A stretch of DNA of 64,000 nt from Hydrangea macrophylla (GCA_033977485.1 CM066995.1:44885736-44949735); one strand, 5' to 3'. Positions 1 to 11,221 are shown, counted from the first letter of the stretch. Made by a program: numbers and translations. The notes: a model not told the origin generated them from the letters alone.

Positions 1-476
1 CATGTAACATGAGGAGAAATTGCTAAAAGATGATTAAAAGATTATACATCTTTCATCAAGCAAGTATCGTCATCATCTTAAGTAATCCCTTTCGGGCATA
101 CAAAACTTCCTAGCACATAATCCTAATCACGAATTGATTTCCTAATATTGAAAGGTTCTACAGAAACTACTACGCAAAAGCTGGGTTTTGGTCAAATAAG
201 GGACCCTTGACACACATCTGATAGGATGCTTAATATACCAAATCATGGTACGAGATCAAGGGTGATCACACAGTCCCATGATGACTTGACCGACCGGGTT
301 GCCCCGAGGCTCCAAGGTCATAGTTCCGTGCAATCGACTGGCTGGACATGCAAGTGAAATGCAACAGGCACACAAAGATTAATTAATTCGATTAAAAGGA
401 TATTTTTCAAGTTTAATCCTCAAGTGAACCCAAAATCAGAATTCCTGGTCTGCGAAACCAGAGATTCTGGATTCGA
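1..476 (-). other. 5' untranslated leader of an Ogre/Tat-like Ty3/gypsy element
   Basis: Read on the minus strand, this stretch follows the primer-binding site and would be the start of the internal region of the LTR element whose LTR lies at 495-3484. I see no open reading frame of note. Long untranslated leaders are usual for this lineage. The rest of the element lies beyond the left edge. Confidence 0.55.
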
Positions 477-494
477 TCCCCAGCAGAGTCGCCA
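477..494 (-). other. Primer-binding site of the Ogre/Tat-like element
   Basis: On the minus strand the site reads TGGCGACTCTGCTGGGGA. It begins with TGG, as expected for pairing to a tRNA 3' CCA end, and lies directly after the LTR. A site of this form next to an LTR beginning TGTAGACACCCC is typical of plant Ogre/Tat elements, for which tRNA-Arg has been reported as primer. The neighbouring plus-strand bases (about 470-480) resemble a tRNA T-arm (TTCGATCCC), so pairing may extend past the usual 18 nt. Confidence 0.7.
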
Positions 495-3484
495 GAGGAT
501 ATTGCAGTTTTCTTACCCACAGCTTTTAAAAATACTTTCTCAAAATCAAATTCAAAACAAATGAGTCGCTACTTAATTTTTTTAAGAAAAATTAAGAAAC
601 CATTTTAAAGCAGCTGATCCTTTGCGAAACCAAAGATTAGACTAGGTCCGGGGATTATGGAATGAGAAGGAAAGGAGCCCATCGGACTAAAACATCCCTT
701 CTCATCCTATCTTGCGATAGGCCTCTACTCAACATCCTTTTAATTGAATTGTTAATTTAAGCGTGCCCTCAACTAATACATACGTATAGATATACATTAC
801 AAAAGCATGTCTAAAAGGATGTAAAATTGCAATTGATAAAATATCATTCAAAAAAACACATATTCCAAGTAGCAAGCAATATGATATGCAATAGGGAACT
901 AGAGAACTTACCCGGGATCCAGCAGCGATTTTAAACGTGCAATACATACAAACAAAAGAAAATCCTAAAAGAGTCTCTAATCACATGTATTCACATAAGG
1001 CAAATCCTAATTCTACGGTGTCGCGCATGAGATTGAAAAATTGATAAAATCAAGAAATTACAATAAACTCGAAAGGAATTCAAGAAGTCGTACCTTGATA
1101 GCGCTACAAAACAAAGGGTTAGTTCACATGATATACAAGATATGAAGTTGGAAATAACAATCCTAAATTTCTAGCTTAAAAATATCAAATGTAATTAGAT
1201 CTAAAGCAACTAAATCCTAATCACAAGTGTCAAACCATATGGATGAATATATACATGAACAAGAATAAATTATGAAATACCCAATCATTTAGATCACATA
1301 AACTTTGAATTCAAGCTTAATTAAACATGGTTTGACTATTAACTCATGAAAATATCATCTAAGCCATTACTCATAAGATTGGTTAAAACTATTGCAGAAT
1401 TCTGAAAATTACTGCGAGCAGATCATAACTTTAAAAAAATAAAAGCCTGGTTCCCATAGTTTGATCTTGATAAATTTTGGAAACAATATGCCTCTGTGAG
1501 TCTAGTTTCCAAATCAAAAAGAAAATCAAAGTTTCAACGGTTAGATCTCTGGGAAAAGGACAAACACCAGACATCACTTAGAGATGTACAACTCTCTGTC
1601 CAGAGATTTTGTTTGATTTATTAAAAATAGCAAAAAGACCAGAAATGCTTTGTTCTTTTTTAGGGTGACTTCCTAACACATTAATCTACTTAGAAAAAAT
1701 CATTTTGGGTCACAAATACTTTATTAAGGCTATGATTTACTCATTTCAAACATGTGTTACTGTTCTGAAACTCTGGACAGATTGTGGTTATCTCACAAAA
1801 CTCATGACCAAACCACTTTAAACATGAAATCTCCTTAAAACAAAAATTACAGTGGTAAAACATTGTGTTATTGACATTTTACCGTTGGTTTCACTTGATT
1901 CCAACGGTTAGATTTTGAACAAAAAATCTTTGATTAAAACCGGTTTATGAATCCACTGTTTCATTGTCAAGTTCCACTTTTATTTGTTAACCTCAACTAT
2001 TGAACCATGAAGTTGGACTTAAACTAAACCATTTTCTCCTACCATTTGATGGTCATTGGAGGCTAAAGACCTTTATATTTGTAGATTTCAAATGAAGTAT
2101 GAATGGACTTCATGAAATCTCAAGATAATGAACCTAAACCATGAAGATGGGCTTAGACTCAAAACTACTTTCTCCTACCATTTGATGGTCATTGGAGATG
2201 AAGATATGACTAATACTCATGAGCCTTGAGCAAACATAGCTAAACACTCATAGGTTTTCAAGGAATATGGAAGGGGATTCCATGAAACCTTAAGTTAAAG
2301 AATCCCAAACCATGGTAGAGGTTAAGATTCACTTACTTACTCTTATATGAGGGATGATCAACCTTGACCCTCATGGGGGAGCACAAGCTCACATGGAATC
2401 AAAGGATCCAACTCATGAGACTCAAGTGAAGTATGGAAGACTTCCAAGAATCTCAAGAGAGAAGTATAAACAAAAGAAAGAAAAGAAAGAACTAAAAGAA
2501 AAAAATGCAACTAAAGTTTGCAAGTTCCCTAATAAAACTTCTAAAAAAGGTTAATCAAAAGACCAAAAGTTCAAAAAGAGTGAAGAAAAACAAATTGTGG
2601 TTAGAGGATCACCTCCAAACTATCCTCAAAGCCTCTCTCCTTTGAAGATCTTCCAAGCTCTCCTCTCTAGTTTTCCAAAACTCCCTCTTTTCTCTCTTCA
2701 AAATATGTATTAGTGTAATGGTATATTCTTCTTGTATGTTGTTGTTCTCCCAATGAAGATCCTCCTTCTTTTATAGACAAAATTACCAAGTATTTTCAGT
2801 GAATTCGAAGTAAAAGACAGGTATAAATGTCTCATTTGGTGGTACAATACGTACTTCCTGAAAATAGACAGACTGCTGCACAGGGCGGCAGTCAAAAATA
2901 TCTTGCGACAGTCAGTAGATGCCGCAACGGCACTCCGTGAATGCCGCGGCGGCATTCCATGACTGTCGCGCGACACTTATCGAGAGCCGCACAAAATTAT
3001 TAATGGCCGCATTTTAGTCAGCCTTACTTTATCAGTTTTTTGTTTTTATCCGCATACACATACGTATTGTACCACAAAATACGGACTGTTAAAGCAAACG
3101 GCAGTCAGAAATTGTCGGCAGCACTCAGTAAATGCCGGACCGGCATTCTGTGAGTGCCGCCCGGCACTCACCGAATGCCGTTCGGCACTCACTGAGTGCC
3201 GCAAAATTCTGCCGTGTGCCGGTTTTTGTTGAACTTCCCCTTTTTGGTCTTTTCTTTCCTCCTTTTTCTTAAAGAAACTTATTTTCGAAGATTTTTTCCA
3301 AAAGTGATGTTTTATACCTGAATTCTCCTAAATACCTGGTATTTCAATCTGTGAAAATTGTACCGCGTTTGGAGAACTTTCTGAAGAGCTTGGAACGCTT
3401 CGAATCTTTCGGTCCTTGTCATCATCGGATGTGGAGGTGACGCTCTCCTAAATTCGACGTTTGGTCAAAATCGGGGTGTCTACA
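495..3484 (-). repeat. 5' LTR of an Ogre/Tat-like Ty3/gypsy retrotransposon
   Basis: On the minus strand the LTR opens with TGTAGACACCCCGATTTTG, the hallmark start of Ogre/Tat LTRs, at position 3484, and ends just before the primer-binding site near 495, giving about 3 kb. The inner edge is uncertain by about 10 bp. It interrupts the LTR of the older gypsy element: sequence to its right from 3485 matches 12318 onward, and the equivalent sequence is continuous in that other LTR copy. ORFs inside it are short and unsupported. The second LTR is outside the window. Confidence 0.75.
2860..3235. repeat. Array of short GC palindromes inside the Ogre-like LTR
   Basis: Two neighbouring blocks (about 2870-3000 and 3100-3225) contain repeated half-sites of the form TGCCG and CGGCA that pair across 2-4 bases, for example ATGCCGGACCGGCATT and GTGCCGCCCGGCAC. 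Each block follows a related lead-in with GGCGGCAGTC or ACGGCAGTC, suggesting an internal duplication. The tract is markedly GC-rich against an AT-rich LTR. Function is unknown; it lies in the first quarter of the LTR, where promoter elements usually sit. Confidence 0.7.
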
Positions 3485-4638
3485 AACATTGAACTCATAC
3501 AAGAACTAAAATCATTTAACATCATTATGTTAATTCATTATTCTTAATCATACTTATCTTTGTTGTCACATTATCCCTGATCAACCCAGAATCGCATAAC
3601 AGAAGTCCGAATCAAGAAACGAACAATCGAACCCTTTATAAAATAAACAGGCAAAGGAATCCATGTTCTGCCCATACCAATCGATTGGGATAAGGGTCCA
3701 ATCAATTGGGACAAAAATCATAACAATTGATTGAAGAAACTGGCAATCGATTGGGTCTAAAACAATGTCAATCGATTGCTAACATTGGAAATCGATTGGG
3801 ATGTTAATCGATTGGAATTCTATCCAATTGATTGGGTCCAGACTGATGGCAATCGATTGGGAATTATACCAATCGATCAGCACTTCGTCTTCACCAGTAG
3901 ATTAATAAAACAACATAATTGAACATAGAATTCATGCATATCATACATCTAAACTTCATAACATCTTGTATAAACGTCACATAGAGGGACCAAGTGAGTT
4001 AGGACTCACCTAGGGTGTGTTTGGTGGGTGTTTGCTTGAAACTTCAAGTTCTTCTCTCTCCTCCTCTTTCTTCTCCTCTGCCCAGCTCTCTCTCTTCTCT
4101 GTCTCTTTTCCTTTCTTATTTATTCTCTTCTGCTTCTCTTTCTCTGCCAAGGCAGTGTGTGTGTATGGGTATATGTATATATATATATGTGTATGGGTGT
4201 ATGTATATAGATATGTAAAACTCTCACAAGCTGTGTATCTATCTCTCAAAGATCTGAAACTGGCCCAAGGCCACAAATACTCTCATATATATGGAGAGAT
4301 GAAATGCCACACCTCTAAAGCTCAAGCAAAGAAGAAAACTTATCTCAACTTATGCCAATCGATTGGGACACATGGTAATCGATTGGTAACAGATATTTGA
4401 AGGCAATCGATTGGGAAGAATGGCAATCGATTGGTATGTTGCCACATAATAAATTTTAGTCGGTAGGATGGCAATCGATTGGAAATATATCAATCGATTG
4501 GTAACTAAAAAGTGTCAATCGATTGGGAAATGAAGGCAATCGATTGGTATCTAAATTTTACCAAATGAAAAGGAAAGGTGATACAAGTATACAGAAACAA
4601 ATACCAGGTCTTATCATATAAAAATACAGGGTATTACA
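3485..4638 (-). repeat. 3' LTR (proximal half) of the chromovirus element
   Basis: The LTR starts on the minus strand with TGTAATACCCTG at 4638 and is collinear with 12318-13475 of the 5' LTR. It is interrupted at 3485 by the Ogre-like LTR. It holds about 18 copies of a CAATCGATTG-type palindrome in two clusters (3680-3885 and 4350-4545), a polypyrimidine run and a short TA/TG-rich stretch. Confidence 0.88.
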
Positions 4639-4656
4639 TCATCCACCACTTATTAA
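4639..4656 (-). other. Polypurine tract region of the chromovirus element
   Basis: On the minus strand the bases just before the 3' LTR read AATAAGTGGTGGATGA, preceded by a GATTTCGAGGACGAAAT block near 4656-4672. A purine-rich AAGTGG tract after a TTCGAGGACGAAAT-like block is the standard end of the internal region in Tekay/Del elements and primes plus-strand synthesis. Confidence 0.7.
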
Positions 4657-4689
4657 GGATTTCGTCCTCGAAATCAAAAACAAAAAAGG

Positions 4690-6220
4690 TCTAAAACAAA
4701 AACGAAAACTTCTCTCGCATCTCTGACTCTAACTCCCACGAAGCTTCTCCTTCATCATGATGCTTCCACTGAACCTTTAACAATGGAATCTCCTTGTTCC
4801 CGAGCTTCTTGATCCCTCAATCCAAACTACGAACCGGTCTTTCATTGAATGTAACGTTGTTGTTGACATCAATATCTTCGAAGTTGATCTCGTGCGTTGG
4901 GTTGTGAGCACACTTCCTCAACATACTGATGTGGAAAATGTTGTGCACTCCTAACATCTTCGGTGGCAACGCAAGGCGATAAGCAACCTTCCCAACACGC
5001 TCTAAAATCTCAAACGGTCGGATGAATCGTGGCGATAGCTTGCCTCTCTTTTGACCAAATCTGACAATGCCTCGAATAGGCAAAACTTTGAGTAGGACGT
5101 GTTCTCCAACTACAAACTCCAAGTCTTTGTGTCACTTGTCAGCATAACTTTTGTGTCAGGTCTGAGCTGTCTTCATTTTCTCACGTACAATCTGGATCTT
5201 CTCACTGGTCTCTCGTACCATCTTTGGACCAAGAAGTTGAGTATCTCCGACTTTGGTCCAACACAGTGGCGATCGGCAAGGTCTTCCATACAAAGCTTCG
5301 AACAACGCCATTCCTATGCTCGAATGATAACTATTATTGTAGGCAAATTCGATCAAAGGTAAGTGTGTCTCCCAAGAATTCTCAAAATCAATAACGCAAG
5401 CGTGTAACATGTCCTCCATTACTTGATTAACTCGTTCAGTCTGTCCATCGGTCTGCGGATGAAAAGCTGAACTCAAGTTTAGTGTTGTTTCCATTGCTAT
5501 CTGGAGACTCTTCCAAAATTTTGCAGTAAAACGCGAATCTCGATCTGACACGATAGAAATAGGTACTCCGTGTAACCGTACAATGTGCAGTAGATACATC
5601 CGGCTCAAATGTTCTACTGGATATGTCATACTGTAGGCGATAAAATGTGCCATCTTTGTAAGTCGATCCACGATTACCCAAATAGCATCGTGGTTTTGCT
5701 GTGACTTCGGCAGTCCTACCACAAAATCCATGGTGATGTGTTCCTATTTCCATTGAGGAATTGGTAACGGTTGCAGTAACTGCAACCTCAATGGTTTCTG
5801 ATGTTCTTCATTTACTTGTTTACAAGTAAGATATTGAGATACATACTCATCTGTTTCTTTCTTCATTCCTTCCCACCAGAAATTCCTCTTCAGATCCTTG
5901 TACATCTTTGTACCTCCCAGATGGATAGTCATCCATGACTTATACGCTTCATCCAATATTTCTTTCTGGAGATTTTCTTCGTCAAATACATAGAGTCAAC
6001 CTTTACATCGTAAGGCTCCATCTGTACTAATATTCCAAACTTCTGGCTCCTTAGCTGACATCTTTACGAACCATAACTTCAAATCTTTCGTCGTCTGTTG
6101 AGCTGCTACGATACGATTGATCAAAGTTGGTTATACCATAAGGCATCCAAAATGTTGTCTTTCCATTAGTTCCACTGGCTGAAGGTTGAATTCAGCTAAC
6201 ACTTCCAATGCTCTCCATTC
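4690..6220 (-). pseudogene. Integrase with C-terminal chromodomain, chromovirus (decayed)
   Basis: Reading leftwards, 5956-5744 carries a zinc-binding-type region (IHLGGTKMYKDLKRNFWW) in which one cysteine of the final CxxC is Tyr (YLTC). The catalytic core follows at 5731-5156 with the D-D-E residues visible in VIVDRLTKMAHF, IVSDRDSRFTAKFW and GQTERVNQ. The C-terminal part (5122-4817) has the PFEILERVGKVAYRLALP and VHNIFHISMLRK signatures. After one in-frame stop, a chromodomain-like tail with PLLKVQWKHH and EASWELESEMREKF ends near 4690. Integrase inserts element cDNA and the chromodomain biases targeting to chromatin. Several frameshifts make this copy inactive. Confidence 0.85.
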
Positions 6221-7513
6221 TCAAATTAGTAATATAGCAATCACTAGTCGAGGTTTACGGCTCAATGCATCTGCTATGACATTCATTTTACCTAGATGGA
6301 ATTGTAACGAAAAGTCGTACTCCTTGAGTAACTCCATCCATCTTCGTTGTCGCATGTTCAACTCTTTATGAGAGAACAAATATTTCAAGCTCTTATGATC
6401 AGAAAATAGATCAAACTTCTGTCCATAGAGATATTGTCTCCAGATCTTTAGTGCAAATACTATTGCTGCTAGCTCCAAATCATGCATAGGATAATTATTC
6501 TCATGTACCTTCAACTGTCTTGATCCATATGCAATGACATTCCCATCTTGCATTAGTACACAACCCAGTCCTTGGTGCGATGCATCACTATAGATCACAT
6601 ACCTTTCTTGACTCTTAGGTATCACAAGTACCGGTGCAGAAGTCAATCTTTTCTTTAACTCCTAAAACGCACCCTCATGCTTGTTTGTCCACTCGTACTT
6701 CATCTCCTTCCTCGTCAAATTCGTCAAAGGTCTTGCTACCTTGGAAAATCCTTCTACGAATCTCTAGTAATATCCCGCTAGGACGAGAAAACTTCTGACT
6801 TCGATCGCATTGGTCGGTCTGTTCCAACTTAATACTGCATTAATCTTAGATGAGTCCACTAAAATACCGTCTTGAGATATAACATGTCCCAAAAATTTGA
6901 CTTCCTGTAGCCAAAATTCACACTTGCTGAACTTTGCATACAACTTATTATCTCGAAGCGTCTATAAAGCAATCTGCAAGTGTTCCTTGTGGTCTTCCTC
7001 TGTCTTTGAGTAGATCAAAATATCGTGGATGAATACTATAATGATTTAATCTAGATATGGTCTTAATACTCTATTCATTAAGTCCATGAATACTGCTGGA
7101 GCGTTCGTCAATCCAAAAGGTGTAACTAGAAACTCGTAATGCCCATATCTCGTTCTGAACGCAGTCTTCGATACATCCTCTCATCGAACTAATAACTGGT
7201 GATATCCTGAACGTAGATCGATCTTTGAAAATATCCTAGATCCTTGTAACTGGTCGAATATGTCGTCTATTTGAGGTAGTGGATATCTATTCTTAATTGT
7301 GACCTTGTTCAACTCCCTATAGTCCATACAGAGTCGAAGTGTCCCTTCCTTCTTCTTCACGAAAAGAACTGGTACTCCCCAAGGTGACATGCTTGGATGA
7401 ACAAATCCTAAATCTTCAAGTTCTTGGACTTGCTTCTTCAGTTTCAACATCTCAGTTGATGCCATCCTATATGGAGTCTTGGAAATAGGAAATGTACCAG
7501 GTACTAATTCCAC
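6221..7513 (-). pseudogene. Reverse transcriptase and RNase H, chromovirus (decayed)
   Basis: The palm domain starts near 7513 with [20 protein letters not shown], followed by [20 protein letters not shown] and [13 protein letters not shown]. The catalytic box near 7040 reads VFIHDILIYS, with His replacing the first Asp of the usual xIDD motif. RNase H at 6646-6221 has [41 protein letters not shown] and [10 protein letters not shown]. Several in-frame stops lie between 7180 and 6650. It would copy element RNA to DNA and remove the RNA; the catalytic change and stops argue it is dead. Confidence 0.88.
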
Positions 7514-7554
7514 ACAAAAGTCTATTTTCCTTTTGGAGGAAGTCCTTTAATATC

Positions 7555-8364
7555 CTAGAATACATCCTGAAAGTCTCGTATGGTATGAATATGATCTATC
7601 TTGAGTTTCGTACTAGCACTCCCGATTGTAGCCAAACTACTCACAAGAAACATGTTGCTCGCTGGCTGACACTGGAATCTAATCGTCGAACATCCTGGTA
7701 TTAGAAACACAATCGTCCTAGTAGGGCAATCCAAATTGGCATTGTACTTAGTCAACCAATCCATCCCTAGGATAATGTAAAACTCTGACATTAACAAAAC
7801 TACCAAGTCCGCTAGAAGATTTCTATCTCCTAAGGTCAATGGACAATCCTTACATACTTTACCTAGCTTAACAATCACTCCCAAATGTAACACAGCATTA
7901 AGAGCTGGCTCAAGTGTCTGGGGTCCTAAACCTAACTGATGTACAATCTTAACAGTGATAAAAGAACGTGCAACTCTAATATTAAATAAAACTTTAACTA
8001 GACTATAAAAGAGTACAAACGTACCTTCCAAATGCTGCTGTTCATCGGCATTAAAGCCTGCTTCCCCTGGGATGATAGCATTCATCCTTGTCTGATTTGG
8101 AGGTCCTTGAATCCCTTGAGCTGGTGCCCTATAGTATCCTCCCTGTGGTGCACGACAATCCTTGCTCAAGTGCCCTGGTTTGTTGCAATTTTGACAATTA
8201 GCACCCATTCGGTGGTTAATCCTGGGGGCAGTGCAAAATTTGGCTGTGTGCCCTGGTCTTCCATAATTAACACATCCTCCATTATTGCTTGGCAGGCCGT
8301 TAGTAGCGCTTGAGGTTGTGATCGTTGTTGTTGATGTTGCTGAGGCTTCCTGGTTCCATCCCAA
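7555..8364 (-). pseudogene. Gag zinc knuckles and aspartic protease, chromovirus
   Basis: An open stretch of 269 codons. Near its start are two CCHC-type knuckles, CVNYGRPGHTAKFC (with Tyr-Gly where Cys is expected in the first half) and CQNCNKPGHLSKDC. The protease region follows but its active-site DSG is not visible: the position reads VARSFITVKIVHQLG. The downstream LMSEFYIILGMDWLTKYNA block is typical of gypsy proteases. It would process the polyprotein. Loss of the active-site Asp makes function unlikely. Confidence 0.8.
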
Positions 8365-11076
8365 GTTCTCTTGTTACCTTGAAAATTTCCCTGAGATTTC
8401 CACCCTTGGGTATTCCTTGGTGATTGTGTCAGGAAATTCCTCTATTGATAGTTCCTTGATGGTTGTAGTTGATTCGTCTGTGGTCGCTGTACTGGATATA
8501 CATCCTTCTCTAGACTTACAGCAAGTCTGATCAGTCCTTTAAAACTCTAGTTCAGGTGACCAATCATCATATGGCAAAGATGGGGATTCAGTCCCTGGTG
8601 AAATCTTTTCACCTTCTTCTGCAGTGTATCAATCATATGCCGGGCGAATCGAGACAGTCGCTCAAACTGTGTGGTATATTCTCTTACTATCCAATCTCCT
8701 TGAACTAAGCTCATGAAATTCTTCTCCTATTGATCCTTTTCGTCTTCTGGAAAGTACTTCTCCAGAAATCTTCCTTTGAAGGTTTCCCAAGGCATTGCTC
8801 TCGCAGCGTTCATCCCTATAGTTGCTCGTTCAGCCTCCCACCAATCTGCGGTGGCATAGGTGAGCTGGAACATAGCAAGACGACACTTCTTGCTGCATTA
8901 CAATGCTTCAAAGATCAACTCCATTTCCCTTATCCATTGCTTGGCTTTCCAGGGTTCCGTTAGTCTATCAAACTTCTCGGGACGGAGTCCATGAAAATTT
9001 GCTAATAACTTGTCTCCAGTTTGCCTTGGCTGGAATGGTGCTGCAGGAGGTAGAACAGGTCGTTGATTAGATGCTCCATTCGTTGCATGAATGCTTCAAA
9101 AACTCCAGATAGGTCCATTCCTTCCGAAATAGGTGCTCCATTTCTCAAGGGTCCTACCATAATGATAACGAGTATTGCCTACAAGAGACACACGGATTAG
9201 CTGAGAGTCTTCTTGCAGAAACAAAAACAAGATAGGGCGGGAAGCAACAAGAATTAACAGTTCTACAAAATGACACATCAAAGCAACCATACAATCAATA
9301 TCAGAAATACTGCTCATATATAAATTAAAAGATGTATCGCATAATACATACTAGTCAAACTATGTACCACGTGGGACAAGGCTAAAATAGTACTAAGGTC
9401 AGCTATTTACAATACTACCACCACTATTGATAATTCTAAACAAAGCTATGGTCAATAGCTATCGCTCAAGCTCCCAAAAATCTGGTGGACAACATATCCT
9501 GATAAAACTAACAAAAACTAAATCCTGCAGGTCCTGACTAGGGGTGTCATTTGGAACGGAAATTCCGATTCCGACCGATTCCGATCCGAAAAATTCCGAT
9601 TTTGGCAACTAAATATGCATTCCGAATTTCCGAATTCCGAAAATTCCGAAAAAAATCGGATCAGAATCGGAATTGTTTTTAGAATTCCGAAAATTCCAAA
9701 AAATTTTCGAAAATATTCCGATATTGTATTTTCCAAAATTTTTCCGGAAATATTCCGAAAATTTTTCGAATATATTCCGATATTGTATTTTCTGAAACTT
9801 TTCCGAAATATTCCAAAATATTCCAAAAATTGTGTTCATCCCACATCGAAAAAACACAAAAATGGGTTGTAATGTGCTTCTATAAAAAGTCTACAAGTCT
9901 CAAGTGAAATCCCATTAAGCTTGAATTTCGAATATTCTGAATATTCCGAAAACATTCCGAAAATATTCCGAATATTCTGAAAAATTCCGAATCTGATGAA
10001 ATTCCAAAAATTCCGAAATTTCCGAATCGGAAATATTTTTGAAATTTTCGAAATTTCGGAACGGAATTCGGAATGCATTTTTGGCTTCCGAAAATTTTGG
10101 AATTTTTTCCGAAAGGGGTGTTTCCGATCCGTTCCGGCCGAAACACACCCCTAGTCCTGACTCAAAAATCGTCAGCGTCTGATCCTGCTGCTGGTGCATC
10201 ATCCTCAGGTGCGATGTCCATGTCTATTGGTGGATCATCCTCAGCTGGTGCTGCTGCTCCTACTACCACCCCAATATCCCAGTCCTTGACAATCATGTCG
10301 TCAACCTCCATCTCCTCAACATCAAATGCTGGCTCGGCAACATCAGTGATCAACTCAGCGAAATCCCCAACAATAGCCATAGCATCTGCTAACGCAACCT
10401 GTCCTATGAGAACTCCGGCTGACTATGCAACCATCGCTACTACCCACTCAACTGCCATATTAGCAATAGCTGCCATATAAAGCACATGTCCTGTTGGTAA
10501 ATCAAACACTATGGGTATCTTTGGCACGACCTCCTCTACATCAGGCTTAACTGCAATGTCCTCCAGAATCTCATCTCCCACTACTCTTAAGTCCTTCTCA
10601 ACCACAACCTCCGGGTCCTCCTCTGGATCCTCCTCTGGGTCCTCGTCATCCTCAACTAGCTCAATGTCGTCTATGGGATCCTCCTCTGGCTCCTTAGGCT
10701 GCTCCTGTGGCTCTGGAATAGGTACCTCGAGTACTGGTGATGGTGGCACTACTATAGGTGCTACCTCAACAGGTCCTCCAAGAATAGCTCATAACTCGAT
10801 AGCATCCATCTCCAGCTTACTCTGGATCAAACGTAAAATCTCCTGATAAATATCTCTGTCAATCCTCGCGGAATGGTAAGCATCCATATGCATCTGGGTC
10901 GGGTGAGTCCGTCCATCTACATAGAGGACCTTCCACATATCCTCCTCCAAATAACGATTGGCTATATGTCGCATGCAATCTTGGTAACGATCTGGGTCAA
11001 CTGGCTCTACGGTATTCCCATGAATCACATGTCCTCCATAAGAGTCATCCAAAAATCTATGAAACTTTGGATCCAT
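8365..11076 (-). pseudogene. Gag region of the chromovirus element, split by a MITE
   Basis: A plausible start lies at 11076 (MDPKFHRFLDDSYGG). The N-terminal third (11076-10162) is unusual for a chromovirus gag: a mixed globular-looking part, then a very acidic Pro/Glu/Asp stretch (EDPEEDPEEDPE) and further acidic sequence. A 615-bp hAT-type MITE interrupts it. After the MITE the conserved gag core appears around 9010-8720: FHGLRPEKFDRL, EPWKAKQWIREMELIF, LTYATADWWEAERA and PWETFKGRFLEKYFP. A few in-frame stops and shifts are present. The core is confident; whether the acidic part belongs to the same protein is inferred from frame continuity and position after the primer site. Confidence 0.7.
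9539..10153. mobile_element. hAT-type MITE rich in TTCCGAAA repeats
   Basis: The element begins TAGGGGTGTC and ends with the inverted ACACCCCTA. It is flanked by a perfect 8-bp duplication, GTCCTGAC, at 9531-9538 and 10154-10161. An 8-bp duplication with TAGGGGTG-like ends fits the hAT superfamily. The interior is built of degenerate TTCCGAA/TTCGGAA units in both orientations, which generate several spurious ORFs on both strands. It carries no transposase, so it is non-autonomous. It lies inside the gag region of the surrounding gypsy element and is therefore younger than it. Confidence 0.88.
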
Positions 11077-11203
11077 GCTATCGTGCGAGGAAAACTATCT
11101 ATCGTCAGAAGGACGATCTTATTTCAAACTCATATCTCATCTCAGGGATCTTAAATGCTAGGACCAGATGGTATGGAATCGTTAGTGAATGAAAGTATCA
11201 TAA

Positions 11204-11221
11204 CCTAGAGCTCTGATACCA
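11204..11221 (-). other. tRNA-iMet primer-binding site of the chromovirus element
   Basis: On the minus strand it reads TGGTATCAGAGCTCTAGG, complementary at its start to the 3' end of plant initiator tRNA-Met, immediately after the 5' LTR. Confidence 0.9.

Noticed and set aside
466..497. tRNA-like sequence
   Set aside because: Only the 3' part of a tRNA is imitated and it sits exactly at the end of an LTR, so it is a primer-binding site and not a tRNA gene.
729..2976. Short ORFs at 729-947, 2354-2554 and 2710-2976
   Set aside because: All fall inside the Ogre-like LTR and have no recognisable features.
4010..4400. Ser/Leu/Tyr-rich ORFs on both strands, repeated at 12869-13234
   Set aside because: They lie in the LTRs of the chromovirus element over pyrimidine and TA/TG runs.
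3680..4560. CRISPR-like array of short repeats
   Set aside because: Repeats are only 10 bp, spacers are irregular, and the array is inside a plant LTR.
9518..10202. Overlapping ORFs rich in Phe, Ile, Arg and Asn on both strands
   Set aside because: They fall in the TTCCGAA-repeat interior of a MITE and reflect its composition.
10511..10846. Plus-strand Ser/Gly/Thr-rich ORF
   Set aside because: It is antisense to the acidic gag extension; the Ser/Gly content mirrors Glu/Asp/Pro codons on the other strand.
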